A stretch of 64,000 bases of DNA from Pseudomonas quebecensis. GTDB taxonomy: Bacteria > Pseudomonadota > Gammaproteobacteria > Pseudomonadales > Pseudomonadaceae. Both the position numbers and the translations under genes were made by a program. The notes under the pieces were generated by a model. That model was not told where the DNA came from. It did not search any database and worked only from the letters and a program-made list of their open reading frames with translations. Shown here piece by piece: positions 53,117 to 64,000 of this stretch. The first letter of the stretch is position 1; every line of letters begins with the position of its first letter. The stretch is taken from NCBI RefSeq assembly GCF_026410085.1, contig NZ_CP112866.1, positions 868,001-932,000 of the forward strand. Direction: 5' to 3'.

Positions 53117-54080
53117 GCAGCGGCTTGCCGACCATGAGCAAAAACACCGGCCCACCGGCCACCAGATAGAAGTAATAGGTCACCGCGCGCCAGATCAGAA
53201 TCGCCGCTGCAGCGGTAGATTTGCCCACCATTGGCGCCAGCAATGCCGCTGACGTCAGTTCTGCGGCGCCCGCCCCGCCCGGCAACAGGCTGAATTGCCC
53301 CGCCGTGAGCGAGAGCATCTGGATCAAAAAACTCCAGGCCCAACGCACATCCCCACCCAACCCGCGCAATGCCAGGTAGAGCACGCTGTAGCGTAGGAGC
53401 CAATGCAGACTTGTCAGCGCAAACACGCCGATCAGAGTCAGCCAGGGCAATTTCAGCGTGTCGGAAAATGCCGCGATAAAATGCAGCAATCGGCGCGCCC
53501 AACGTCGGCGAGTGCTGGCACTGACGCGCAGGTACTTGAGCAATCGTCCCGTCAGGCGTATCACCCGGCGGTGCGAACGCACCAGCAACAGGCCGCTGCA
53601 TAACCCGCCCAGCATCGTCGCCGCGCTCAACCCCAACAGCCATTCCAGGCGCGGATTGAGCGTGTGAAACACAGCCCACACGGCGATCCCCGTCAGGGCG
53701 CACAGAAAGAACAACAGGTCACTCAACTGATCCATGGCAAATACCGCACTGCCATGAGCCGGACGTATACCGTTGCGTGCCAGCAGGGCCATCAGGGTAA
53801 GCGGGCCGCCGCTGCCGGCAGGCGTGGCGCACAGCGCAAACTCGGTGGACATCACCACGCCGAGACTGCCCAGACGACTGAGCCGGCTCCTGTGCTCGCC
53901 CAGCAACAGGCGCAGACGCAGGCTGTTGATGATCCAGCATGCAATGATCATGGCAAGCATCAGCCACAAAAACAGGGGTGGGAATTGCAGCAGGCGTGTG
54001 GCGGTCTCGCTGCCGCCGAGCCATACCGGAATCGCCAGGGCGACCAGCAATGCCAGCAGCATCCAGAGCAGGCGGCTCAT
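52971..54080 (-). CDS. Lysylphosphatidylglycerol-synthetase-type membrane domain protein (UPF0104, flippase-like)
   Basis: A 369-residue inner-membrane protein with about eight hydrophobic helices and the family marks FALCATPAGSGGPLTLMALL near residue 80 and FSLLPGGAGAAELTSAALLA near residue 250. It has only the membrane part of MprF-like proteins, without the amino-acyl transferase domain, as in lipid or glycan flippase candidates. The last 37 residues or so (RPVPATVPTTGPRP onward) are rich in Pro, Arg and His and lie antisense to the small ORF. They look like read-through past a lost stop. It overlaps the DUF2334 gene by four bases and is the last gene of a three-gene cassette. Confidence 0.85.
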   Translation of the reverse strand: MSRLLWMLLALLVALAIPVWLGGSETATRLLQFPPLFLWLMLAMIIACWIINSLRLRLLLGEHRSRLSRLGSLGVVMSTEFALCATPAGSGGPLTLMALLARNGIRPAHGSAVFAMDQLSDLLFFLCALTGIAVWAVFHTLNPRLEWLLGLSAATMLGGLCSGLLLVRSHRRVIRLTGRLLKYLRVSASTRRRWARRLLHFIAAFSDTLKLPWLTLIGVFALTSLHWLLRYSVLYLALRGLGGDVRWAWSFLIQMLSLTAGQFSLLPGGAGAAELTSAALLAPMVGKSTAAAAILIWRAVTYYFYLVAGGPVFLLMVGKPLLKRLFQKAPAARPVPATVPTTGPRPESQYHPRRPAHPGHSDSDTPRPQ

Positions 54081-54820
54081 GCCTGGGACGCCAGCCAGGC
54101 CATTTTAGTCATTGGCGTACGGCCGGCCTCCAACAGGCGCCGCAGGGTTTGCAGCCAATAGTGGCGGGAGAATTCATGGCGCATATCCACCGGGTGCAGC
54201 CCCAGGCGAATGACCGGGGCGGTTCGCCACTGCCGTTCGCGCCGATCGCTGAGGACTTTGGACACGCCGCGACGCCAGGGGCTGCGGGCGCTCCAGACCA
54301 GGCCCGGGGCATCCACAGCGGTGAAGTCGGGAAGCCGGTAAAGATGCTGCGGGTCGCTGGTGTAGGAGAGCGGCAGTTGGCGCAAGGCATCCCGGGTGCC
54401 TTGGCTCATCAGCCAGGCCGGGGCGACAAAACCGTGCAACGGCCAGTCATTGCGCCGGAATACCTCGACACCCTGGTGCAAGCGTTGCAGTGCCTGGTCC
54501 TGGGACAGTTGGTAGAACTCGCCCTCATGGGTGTAGAGGCGGCGCATAAACCAATCTTTGGGCGTGCGCGGCGCGGGTTGGTCATCGCTGTGGTAGTAGC
54601 CGTGCAGTACCAGTTCATCGCCACATGTCACGCGGATGTCGAGCAAACGACGAAACTCAGCGTGATCGCCGAGAGCACCGCCATGATGGAAGTCCGGCAC
54701 TACCAGCCATGTGATGGGGACCCCGCCCAAGGCGTCCACCGCTTCGACAAAAGGGCGGTAGTCGACCCAGGTTTGTGGAGCCACATCGTGCAATACCAGC
54801 ACTACCGAGCGCTCAGCCAT
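54077..54820 (-). CDS. Polysaccharide deacetylase-like protein (DUF2334)
   Basis: A 247-residue protein with a deacetylase-type metal centre: VVLVLHDVAPQTW (Asp after His) near residue 10, VVPDFHHGG near 48, LVLHGYYHSDDQ (second His pair) near 80 and GFVAPAWLMS near 137. Its N-terminus carries no signal peptide, so the domain would act in the cytosol. DUF2334 proteins probably remove acetyl groups from sugars or lipid-linked glycans. The start at 54820 lies inside the glycosyltransferase end, eight bases in; its own stop overlaps the flippase-like gene. Confidence 0.88.
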   Translation of the reverse strand: MAERSVVLVLHDVAPQTWVDYRPFVEAVDALGGVPITWLVVPDFHHGGALGDHAEFRRLLDIRVTCGDELVLHGYYHSDDQPAPRTPKDWFMRRLYTHEGEFYQLSQDQALQRLHQGVEVFRRNDWPLHGFVAPAWLMSQGTRDALRQLPLSYTSDPQHLYRLPDFTAVDAPGLVWSARSPWRRGVSKVLSDRRERQWRTAPVIRLGLHPVDMRHEFSRHYWLQTLRRLLEAGRTPMTKMAWLASQA

Positions 54821-55934
54821 GGGCAAGCATCGGGCTGTGGGTGCCGAGCACCGCGTGGTAATGCCCGAGCAGGCTGTCGACCACGGTGTCCCAGGCGTAA
54901 TGCTGTTCAACATGGCGCCGGGCCTGTGCGCCAAGGCGAACAGGGTCACGGTCGAACAACGTACGCACCGCTTCGGCCATCGCCCTCGGATCGTTGGGCG
55001 TGCACAGCTGGCCGCATTGCTCGTGCACTATTTCCGTGAAGGCACCGGCGGCCACGGCAACGACCGGTATGGCGCAGGCCATGGCTTCAAGGATGACCAG
55101 CCCGAAGGTCTCCTGGTCGCCGCCATGCAGCAGGGCATCGGCACTGGCCATCAGGCGCGCCACCTGCGCGGCGGGCTGGAAACCATCGACCACGGTGACG
55201 TTGTCCGGCACGTTGGCGGGCATGCCGGAGCCCACCAGCAGCAGGTGATAGCGCTCGCCCAGGCGCTTCATGCATTTAAGCAGCACCGGCAGGTTTTTTT
55301 CCTTGGAGCCGCGGCCGGCGAAGATCAGCAGCCGCGTGTCTTGGTCGATCCCCAGTTCAGCGCGAAGCCCCGGGTCGCGTGCATCCGGGTTGAACGTGTG
55401 CAAATCCACGCCCAGCGGCTGGACGAAGACGTTCTTTACCCCAAGCCCGGTAAGCTTATCGGCCATCACCTGGCTGGGTGCCAGGACCCGATCAAAATTC
55501 CCATAGAGTTTGCTGACATAGGCTTCAACGTTCGGCGTAAACCACGGGCCCATGCGGTTGCTCACCAACAGCGGTAGGTCGGAATGATAAAAGCCGATAA
55601 CAGGCACATCCAGCGAGCGCCTGGCATCCAGCGCGGCCCAGGCGGTCAGGTAAGGGTCGCCTACCTCGATCAGATCAGGCTGTAAATCGTGCAGGACATT
55701 TCGCCATGGTGCCAGCCGCAGTGGGAACCGATAACCCTTGCCAAAGGGCAGGGCGGGTGCAGGCACCTTGTACACGCCGTCCTGTTCGCTCAAGTGCGCG
55801 CCGGGAATCAACAGGCTATGGCGAATGCCGGGCTTGAGCGCCAGGCGCCGGTGTTTCGCATCCAGGTAAGTGCGTACGCCGCCACTGGCCGGGGCGTAGA
55901 ACATGGTTATGTCAGCGATATGCACGATGAACAT
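54813..55934 (-). CDS. Glycosyltransferase family 4 (GT-B)
   Basis: A 373-residue cytosolic GT-B enzyme. The N-terminal lobe has DITMFYAPASGGVRTYLDAK, the glycine loop of family 4. The nucleotide-sugar site is FAGRGSKEKNLPVLLKCM near residue 210, and the EX7E motif is ETFGLVILE near residue 280 (DQETFGLVILEAMACAIPVV). It has no membrane helices. The ribosome site AAGGAGGG is strong. It is the first gene of the cassette. Its kind includes mannosyl- and glucosyltransferases that build glycolipids, but the sugar and acceptor cannot be named from sequence. Confidence 0.9.
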   Translation of the reverse strand: MFIVHIADITMFYAPASGGVRTYLDAKHRRLALKPGIRHSLLIPGAHLSEQDGVYKVPAPALPFGKGYRFPLRLAPWRNVLHDLQPDLIEVGDPYLTAWAALDARRSLDVPVIGFYHSDLPLLVSNRMGPWFTPNVEAYVSKLYGNFDRVLAPSQVMADKLTGLGVKNVFVQPLGVDLHTFNPDARDPGLRAELGIDQDTRLLIFAGRGSKEKNLPVLLKCMKRLGERYHLLLVGSGMPANVPDNVTVVDGFQPAAQVARLMASADALLHGGDQETFGLVILEAMACAIPVVAVAAGAFTEIVHEQCGQLCTPNDPRAMAEAVRTLFDRDPVRLGAQARRHVEQHYAWDTVVDSLLGHYHAVLGTHSPMLAHG

Positions 55935-56010
55935 CCCTCCTTTCCAAGCTCTCCTTTACGTGGACCTTAGGCAAGGATAGATGTTCGGTCGGGATGCGAG
56001 GGCACTGTGC

Positions 56011-56043
56011 GAGTGGAGGGGAGCGGGCCGGCCAGCCCCCCTA
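56011..56043. repeat. REP-like inverted repeat between the MCP and glycosyltransferase genes
   Basis: gagtggaggggagcgggcc and ggccagcccccc form an imperfect hairpin similar to the REP core. It could act as a transcription stop for the chemoreceptor gene. Confidence 0.45.
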
Positions 56044-56057
56044 CGCGCTGTGTTCTG

Positions 56058-57950
56058 TCAGATGCGGAAGCTGCCCACCAGTTGCTTCAGGCGTGCGGCC
56101 TGTTGCTCCAGGTCGGCGCAGGCGCGCAGTGTCGACTGCAGGTTTTCTACGCCTTCCTGGTTGAGGGTGTTGATCTCGATGATGTCCATGTTGATCGACT
56201 CCACCACCGAGGTCTGTTCCTCGGTAGCGGTGGCGACCGACTGGTTCATGCCGTCGATCTCGCCGATACGCTGGGTCACGCTGTTGAGGCGCTCGCCGGC
56301 CAGGTTGGCGATTTCCACGCTGTCATGGCTGTGGCGCTGGCTCTCGCTCATGGTGCTTACCGAGTCGCGCGCGCCAACCTGCAGTTCTTCGATCATGGTC
56401 TGCACCTGCTGCGCCGACTCCTGGGTGCGGTGGGCCAGGTTGCGCACTTCGTCGGCCACCACTGCAAACCCGCGCCCGGCCTCGCCGGCACGGGCCGCTT
56501 CGATAGCCGCGTTGAGCGCCAGCAGGTTGGTCTGCTGGGAAATACTGGTGATCACTTCCAGAATCTGGCCAATATTCACGGTTTTGCTGTTAAGTGCTTC
56601 GATATTGCTGCTCGATGCGCTGATCATCTTGGAAAGATCGGTCATGGCCTTGATATTGCGTTCCACCACCTGCTGCCCGTCCTCGGCCAACTGTCGCGCG
56701 TCGCTGGCTTGATTGGATGCCTGCGCCGCGTTACGGGCGATTTCCTGTGCCGCGGCGCCCAGTTGATTGATCGCGGCGGCCACGCTGTTGGTGCGATTGG
56801 CTTGTTCGTCGGAATTGACCATCGACGAGTTGGAGGCGCTGACAACCCGCAGCGCCACTTCATTGACGTGTTCGGTCGCCGAGGACACTTCGCGAATGGA
56901 TGTGTGAATCCGCTCCACGAAGCGGTTGAAGGCGTTACCGAGGGTGCCGAACTCATCGTGGTTTTGAATGGTCAGGCGGCGCGTCAGGTCGCCCTCGCCG
57001 TCGGCGATGTCCTGCATCGCACGGGTCATCAGGTGCAGCGGTTGCAGCAGCACGCGGATCAGCATGCCCAGCAGGGCGATAATGATGACCACCGCAATGA
57101 TCGTGGCGATTACCGCAGAGGTGCGGAATTCGCTGAGCATGGCGAAAGATTTGTCTTTATCTACCGAAATACCCAAGTACCACTTCACCGACGGCAAGCC
57201 TTTGATAGGGGTGAAGGTGACGATATTGTCTTTGCCGTTGGCTTGAACTTCGCTGAAATCGCCGCTGATCTTCGGTGTGTTTTTCGGATACACATCGGCC
57301 AGGGTCTTCATTACCAGGGTTTTGTCCGGGTGCACCAACACCTTACCGTCGGCGCTGACCAGGAAGGCATAGCCCATGCCGCCGAAGTCCAGCGCGCCGA
57401 TGGTGTCCACCAGGGTCTGCAGGCTCAGGTCGCCGCCGACCACGCCGATGCTTTGGCTGCCCTTGCTGCTGGGGGTGGCGATGGAAATGATCAATTGCCC
57501 GGTGGCCGCGTCGATATAAGGCTCGGTCAGGGTTGAACCGTTGCTGCTTTGCGCGCCCTTGTACCAGGGGCGCACACGCGGGTCGAAGCCCTCCGGCATC
57601 TTGTTGGTGTCGGGGCGGATGGTGAACGCGCCCTGGCTGTCGCCCACGTAGGTGGCCATGAAGGATGACGTCAGCGCTTTTTGTTCCAGCAGGCTGGCGA
57701 CCACAGTCGGTTGCGGATTGATCGCGATGTTCTGGGCGGCGTTTTCTACCAGGGCAATCCGGCCGGACAGCCAGGTTTGAATATTGCCGGCGGTGACATC
57801 GCCCATTTCATGCAGGTAGTTATTCAGATCGTCGCGAATGGCGTTGCGCTGCAAATAGTCGTTATACAGCGTGAATAACGCAAAGGCGGCGATGACGATA
57901 AGGGAGGCTGCAAGCAGGATTTTGTGGCTGAAACGCAGATTTTTATTCAT
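56058..57950 (-). CDS. Amino-acid-type methyl-accepting chemotaxis protein (PctA/CtaA-like)
   Basis: A 630-residue chemoreceptor. It has a membrane helix near residues 10-30, a dCache domain (about 32-275), a second helix near 280-302 and a HAMP segment. The signalling coil with tip [16 protein letters not shown] follows. The sensor domain has the universal amino-acid signature: [12 protein letters not shown] (Arg, Trp, Tyr), [19 protein letters not shown] and GVVGGDLSL (Asp). This matches the PctA/PctB/PctC and CtaA/CtaB/CtaC type, so it should bind L-amino acids. The closest of these cannot be decided by eye. Confidence 0.93.
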   Translation of the reverse strand: MNKNLRFSHKILLAASLIVIAAFALFTLYNDYLQRNAIRDDLNNYLHEMGDVTAGNIQTWLSGRIALVENAAQNIAINPQPTVVASLLEQKALTSSFMATYVGDSQGAFTIRPDTNKMPEGFDPRVRPWYKGAQSSNGSTLTEPYIDAATGQLIISIATPSSKGSQSIGVVGGDLSLQTLVDTIGALDFGGMGYAFLVSADGKVLVHPDKTLVMKTLADVYPKNTPKISGDFSEVQANGKDNIVTFTPIKGLPSVKWYLGISVDKDKSFAMLSEFRTSAVIATIIAVVIIIALLGMLIRVLLQPLHLMTRAMQDIADGEGDLTRRLTIQNHDEFGTLGNAFNRFVERIHTSIREVSSATEHVNEVALRVVSASNSSMVNSDEQANRTNSVAAAINQLGAAAQEIARNAAQASNQASDARQLAEDGQQVVERNIKAMTDLSKMISASSSNIEALNSKTVNIGQILEVITSISQQTNLLALNAAIEAARAGEAGRGFAVVADEVRNLAHRTQESAQQVQTMIEELQVGARDSVSTMSESQRHSHDSVEIANLAGERLNSVTQRIGEIDGMNQSVATATEEQTSVVESINMDIIEINTLNQEGVENLQSTLRACADLEQQAARLKQLVGSFRI

Positions 57951-58140
57951 GGCTTGTAGGGTCCGCTAAGGTCTTAATATCCAAAGCGCGTCCTTGTAGG
58001 ATGCGCGAAATGACAGTGCGAAAAAAGGTGTGCTATTTGTAGTCGCAGTTCCGTGGTCCCTGTGGGAACTATCTGACCTATTTTTCGACTTTATGGGTCT
58101 CACTCTGTCTGTATCGACCTTGGCGCATTAAAGATTAACC

Positions 58141-59631
58141 ATGGGTGACGAAATGCCTGATTCCACGCAACTCCTTATCGGCGCAGACCTTGCCGGCGAG
58201 CCTATCGCCCAGGCCATGCGCCTGGCCAATCGTCACGGGCTGATTGCCGGCGCTACCGGCACGGGCAAGACCGTCACGCTGCAACGTCTGGCCGAGGCAT
58301 TCAGTGATGCTGGCGTGGCGGTGTTCGCCGCGGACATCAAGGGCGACCTGTGCGGCCTGGGCGCGGCGGCCACCCCTCAAGGCAAAGTGGCCGAGCGTAT
58401 CGCCGGCATGCCCTTCCTTAATTACACCGCCAAGGCTTATCCGGTAACGCTGTGGGATATTCACGGCCAGTCCGGTCATCCGTTGCGCACCACCATCAGC
58501 GAGATGGGCCCATTGTTGCTCGGCAGCCTGCTGGAACTGACCGACAGCCAGCAATCGGCGCTGTACGCCGCCTTCAAAGTGGCGGACCGCGAAGGCTTGC
58601 TGCTGCTGGATCTGAAGGACCTCAAGGCATTGCTCAACCACCTGCACTATCACCCGCAGTTGTTGGGCGAGGATGCCGCACTGCTGACCACCGGCTCCAG
58701 TCAGGCCTTGCTCAGGCGTCTGGCGGTGCTGGAACAGCAGGGCGCCGAAGCGTTATTCGGCGAACCGGCGTTACAGCTTGAGGATATCCTGCAGCCCAAC
58801 GCGGACGGGCGCGGACGCATCCATCTGCTGGACGCCAGCCGCCTGGTGCATGAGGCGCCAAAGGTTTATGCAACGTTCCTGTTATGGCTGCTGGCCGAAT
58901 TGTTCGAGCAACTGCCGGAGCGCGGCGACGCGGAAAAACCGCTGCTGGCGTTGTTTTTTGATGAGGCACATTTGTTATTCGCCGATACGCCCAAGGCTTT
59001 GCAAGAGCGCCTGGAGCAGGTGGTGCGGTTGATTCGCTCCAAGGGTGTCGGGGTGTATTTCGTCACGCAATCTCCGGGCGATCTGCCCGACAACGTCCTG
59101 GCCCAGCTGGGCCTGCGCATTCAGCATGGCCTGCGGGCGTTCACCACCAAAGAGCAGAAGTCCCTGCGGGCGGTCGCGGAGGGGTTCCGGCCCAACCCGG
59201 CATTTGATGCCTTGTCGGTATTGACCGAACTGGGCACCGGTGAGGCGTTAGTAGGAACACTGCAGGAAAAAGGCACGCCGGAAGTCGTCCAACGCGTGTT
59301 GGTAGCACCGCCGCAATCGCGCATAGGGCCGCTCAGCCAGACGGAGCGCGCGGCATTGGTGGCGGCTTCGCCGCTGCAGGGGCGCTATGAAAAACCGATT
59401 GATCGGGAGTCGGCCTACGAAGTGCTGATGGCGCGCAAGGCCTTAGGCCCGACTGAAGAAACCGCGTCGACCGCCGAAGAGCCGAGCTTCACCGACCGGG
59501 CCGGGGCGTTTCTCGGGACGGCAGCGGGCAAGGCACTCAAATCAGCCATGCAGCAAGCGGCCAATCAGATGGGGCGGCAACTGGTGCGCGGGCTGCTTGG
59601 CTCATTGCTGGGGGGCAGCAAGCGCAAATAG
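58141..59631 (+). CDS. HerA-like ATPase (DUF853, YjgR family)
   Basis: A 496-residue P-loop ATPase of the HerA/FtsK group. The Walker A is IAGATGTGKTVTLQRLAEA near residue 40, the Walker B LLALFFDEAHLLFADTPK, and a sensor-like Gln follows in VYFVTQSPGDLP. The last 40 residues are Gly- and Gln-rich. YjgR-type proteins are widespread; their role is not well known, and a DNA- or secretion-related motor is usual for the fold. The ATG at 58141 or the one at 58153 may be the true start. The stop is four bases from the convergent dciA-like gene. Confidence 0.85.
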   Translation: MGDEMPDSTQLLIGADLAGEPIAQAMRLANRHGLIAGATGTGKTVTLQRLAEAFSDAGVAVFAADIKGDLCGLGAAATPQGKVAERIAGMPFLNYTAKAYPVTLWDIHGQSGHPLRTTISEMGPLLLGSLLELTDSQQSALYAAFKVADREGLLLLDLKDLKALLNHLHYHPQLLGEDAALLTTGSSQALLRRLAVLEQQGAEALFGEPALQLEDILQPNADGRGRIHLLDASRLVHEAPKVYATFLLWLLAELFEQLPERGDAEKPLLALFFDEAHLLFADTPKALQERLEQVVRLIRSKGVGVYFVTQSPGDLPDNVLAQLGLRIQHGLRAFTTKEQKSLRAVAEGFRPNPAFDALSVLTELGTGEALVGTLQEKGTPEVVQRVLVAPPQSRIGPLSQTERAALVAASPLQGRYEKPIDRESAYEVLMARKALGPTEETASTAEEPSFTDRAGAFLGTAAGKALKSAMQQAANQMGRQLVRGLLGSLLGGSKRK

Positions 59632-59635
59632 GCGC

Positions 59636-60091
59636 TCAGGCTTTGGGCCGCGCGTGTGCGGCCAGCCGCTCGAGCGCCGTGCGCAACACCGGATCGCGGA
59701 TGCCGTCGGCCGTGGCTTGAATGGTTTCGGCGGCGTTCGTCGACAGGTCCAGCGTATGTCCGGCAGTGCCTGGGTGAACCGTTGGCGGCTGTACCTTGAA
59801 CTGGATACGCGTGAGGTTGGCGAACTCATCGAACGCCATTAATTGGCGCAGCAGGCGTTTGTGCTGATAGCGCAGGCGGGTGGCCCAGTGGCCGTCGGTG
59901 ACAATCAGCAGCAAGTTGCCTTCGCGCCACGAGGCTACATGGCAATGCTCGCGCGCCGCCGGTTGCAGCTGGCTTTCGAGCAGACGCTGCAAATGACCCA
60001 GGCGCTGCGCATGACCAAAGATCGCTCGCAACGGCTTGGCTTCGCGAAGCAACACGCCGGGCGCGCGGGCGGTAACAGGGCGAAATGCCAT
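59636..60091 (-). CDS. dciA: DciA-like (DUF721) helicase-loader protein
   Basis: A 151-residue protein of the DUF721 family, whose member DciA loads the replicative helicase DnaB in bacteria that lack DnaC, as in Pseudomonas. The central domain has LQRLLESQLQPAAREHCHVA and GNLLLIVTDGHWATRLRYQH. The C-terminal tail is less conserved and should be flexible. The start at 60091 follows AAGGTG. It diverges from secA, the usual place for this gene in Pseudomonas. Confidence 0.85.
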   Translation of the reverse strand: MAFRPVTARAPGVLLREAKPLRAIFGHAQRLGHLQRLLESQLQPAAREHCHVASWREGNLLLIVTDGHWATRLRYQHKRLLRQLMAFDEFANLTRIQFKVQPPTVHPGTAGHTLDLSTNAAETIQATADGIRDPVLRTALERLAAHARPKA

Positions 60092-60396
60092 GATCGGACA
60101 CCTTAAGTAACAGAGCCGCCATGTTAGCAGAAAGCGTCGGCCCGCCCTCAGGGCTTGCATCAACGGCAGTTTGCTTGTGAAATCAATTGTTAACTTCTGC
60201 CCTTCATGGGTTGAAGTTCGCGCAAAAGCCCTTATTTTAAACGAGCCCTCTCACCGCCCCATGCCTGCATCGGGGAACAACGCCACTTTCCTCACCCACG
60301 ATTCCGGGTAGAATGCGCGTTCGCATGCGGCCGTGAGGGCTGCTCGGGCCACTGACGGTGCGCCCTCCATCCCTATGTGTGGAAGAACCTGCCGAT
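60092..60396. other. Gap between dciA and secA with a hairpin and a possible secA promoter
   Basis: This 305-base divergent region has no convincing gene. A hairpin (aacttct...tgaagtt, 60192-60218) has a 6-bp outer stem, a mismatch and a 4-bp inner stem. A likely -10 element tagaat is at 60309-60314; the -35 is weak. Leader structure for secA control is possible but not shown. Confidence 0.45.
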
Positions 60397-63132
<2,736 letters not shown>

Positions 63133-63160
63133 GATTTTCGCCTGACGCTGCAACACCCCG

Positions 63161-63193
63161 CGCCGCGACCGGCCTTTGCCGTCGCGGCGTTTT
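63161..63193 (+). terminator. Probable terminator after secA
   Basis: The stem cgccgcgac / gtcgcggcg with an 11-base loop is followed by four T. It lies 29 bases after the secA stop and before argJ. Confidence 0.7.
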
Positions 63194-63256
63194 GCCATTA
63201 ATTCCCACCGTCGATAGCGACGGCACAGACATCATCTCATTTTAAGGAGCGCATTC

Positions 63257-64000
63257 ATGGCTGTTGGTCTTGGTCCTTTGCCCACATTGCACCCGGTTGC
63301 CGGTTTTGAACTCGGCATCGCTTCGGCCGGTATCAAGCGCCCAGGCCGCAAGGATGTGGTGGTGATGCGCTGTGCCGAAGGCTCGACCGTAGCGGGCGTA
63401 TTCACCCTCAATGCCTTTTGCGCCGCGCCGGTGATCCTGGCCAAGCAACGCGTTGCCGGGCCGATTCGCTACCTGCTGACCAACACCGGCAATGCCAACG
63501 CCGGCACTGGCGAGCCGGGCCTGGTGGCTGCCGCGCGAACCTGCGCCAAACTGGCTCAGCTGGCCGGCGTGGACGCCAGCCAGGTGCTGCCGTACTCCAC
63601 CGGTGTGATCGGCGAGCCACTGCCGGTGGACAAAATCGAAGGCGCCCTGCAGGCCGCGCTGGATGATCTGTCTGTGGATAACTGGGCCGCGGCCGCCACC
63701 GGCATCATGACCACCGATACTCTGCCCAAAGGCGCCAGCCGTCAGTTCGTGCACGACGGCGTGACCGTGACCGTGACCGGCATCAGCAAGGGCGCGGGCA
63801 TGATCCGTCCGAACATGGCGACCATGCTGGGCTACATCGCCACCGACGCCAAGGTGTCGCGCAGCGTGCTGCAGAACCTGATGCTGGACGGCGCCAACAA
63901 GTCGTTCAACCGCATCACCATCGATGGTGACACTTCAACCAACGATTGCTGCATGCTGATCGCCACCGGCCAGGCTGACCTGCCGGAGATCACCGAGGCC
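63257..64000 (+). CDS. argJ: Glutamate N-acetyltransferase/amino-acid acetyltransferase ArgJ, N-terminal part
   Basis: The first 248 codons of the bifunctional ornithine/glutamate acetyltransferase of arginine synthesis, which recycles the acetyl group. Family stretches are [20 protein letters not shown] near residue 75, [32 protein letters not shown] and [19 protein letters not shown]. The Thr in MATMLGY is the self-cleavage nucleophile that makes the alpha and beta chains. The start follows AAGGAGC. The C-terminal half runs past the right edge. Confidence 0.96.
   Translation, partial: MAVGLGPLPTLHPVAGFELGIASAGIKRPGRKDVVVMRCAEGSTVAGVFTLNAFCAAPVILAKQRVAGPIRYLLTNTGNANAGTGEPGLVAAARTCAKLAQLAGVDASQVLPYSTGVIGEPLPVDKIEGALQAALDDLSVDNWAAAATGIMTTDTLPKGASRQFVHDGVTVTVTGISKGAGMIRPNMATMLGYIATDAKVSRSVLQNLMLDGANKSFNRITIDGDTSTNDCCMLIATGQADLPEITEA

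Noticed and set aside
57986..58006. Hairpin gcgcgtcc / ggatgcgc between the chemoreceptor and HerA-like genes
   Set aside because: It has no T-run on either strand and no link to a gene end. It could be part of a promoter region, but nothing supports a function.

Overview
The window is an ordinary stretch of chromosome from a Pseudomonas of the fluorescens group. The evidence is a strong G/C bias at codon third positions, the ColRS-methyltransferase-WapQ block next to groEL, the gap/edd/glk/gltR/gtrS Entner-Doudoroff block, mvaT beside purU and sbcB, secA beside argJ, and many REP elements of the type known from P. fluorescens (a GTGGGAGGGG core). I saw no rRNA, tRNA, CRISPR array, prophage or insertion sequence. 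Both ends cut genes: groEL on the left and argJ on the right.

Layout. 1-6.7 kb: groEL end, an LtaS-type membrane phosphotransferase, the ColR/ColS two-component pair and the three genes behind it (methyltransferase, LPS-kinase-like protein, small anchored protein). 6.7-11.1 kb: an iron-type operon on the minus strand (di-haem oxidoreductase, imelysin, DUF1513) diverging from a nitroreductase. 11.2-19 kb: a chemoreceptor, a YbaN protein, and a haem-uptake block (ECF sigma, FecR anti-sigma, TonB receptor, haem oxygenase). 19-25.4 kb: glucose catabolism (gap diverging from edd-glk-gltR-gtrS) with two HexR-type boxes. 25.5-32 kb: accessory genes (AraC regulator diverging from a monooxygenase, a flavin reductase, a secreted serine protease and an M3 oligopeptidase). 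32-41.8 kb: alpha-ketoglutarate uptake (kgtP with MifR/MifS), class I fumarase, ferredoxin reductase, enoyl-CoA hydratase and pyruvate kinase. 41.9-49.6 kb: a small lipoprotein, a PilZ protein and a tightly coupled six-gene MoxR/DUF58 membrane cluster. 49.7-53.1 kb: sbcB, mvaT, purU and a small ORF. 53-58 kb: a three-gene glycosyltransferase/deacetylase/flippase-like cassette and an amino-acid-type chemoreceptor. 58-64 kb: a HerA-like ATPase, a DciA-like protein, secA and argJ.

Several neighbouring genes form working units. ColS keeps the metal-sensing residues known for this kinase and sits before the envelope genes that ColR controls elsewhere. The haem sigma/anti-sigma pair should switch on the receptor, and the haem oxygenase would release the iron. 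MifS/MifR probably activate kgtP through a sigma-54 promoter, which is visible together with two matching palindromic sites three helical turns apart.

The best candidates for undescribed biology are the coupled glycosyltransferase/DUF2334/flippase-like cassette at 53-56 kb with its antisense small ORF, the six-gene MoxR cluster of unknown job, a near-identical inverted operator pair between the AraC regulator and the monooxygenase, and an 11-bp inverted repeat flanking the fumarase/ferredoxin-reductase promoters. All functions were assigned by reading the sequence; no database search was run.
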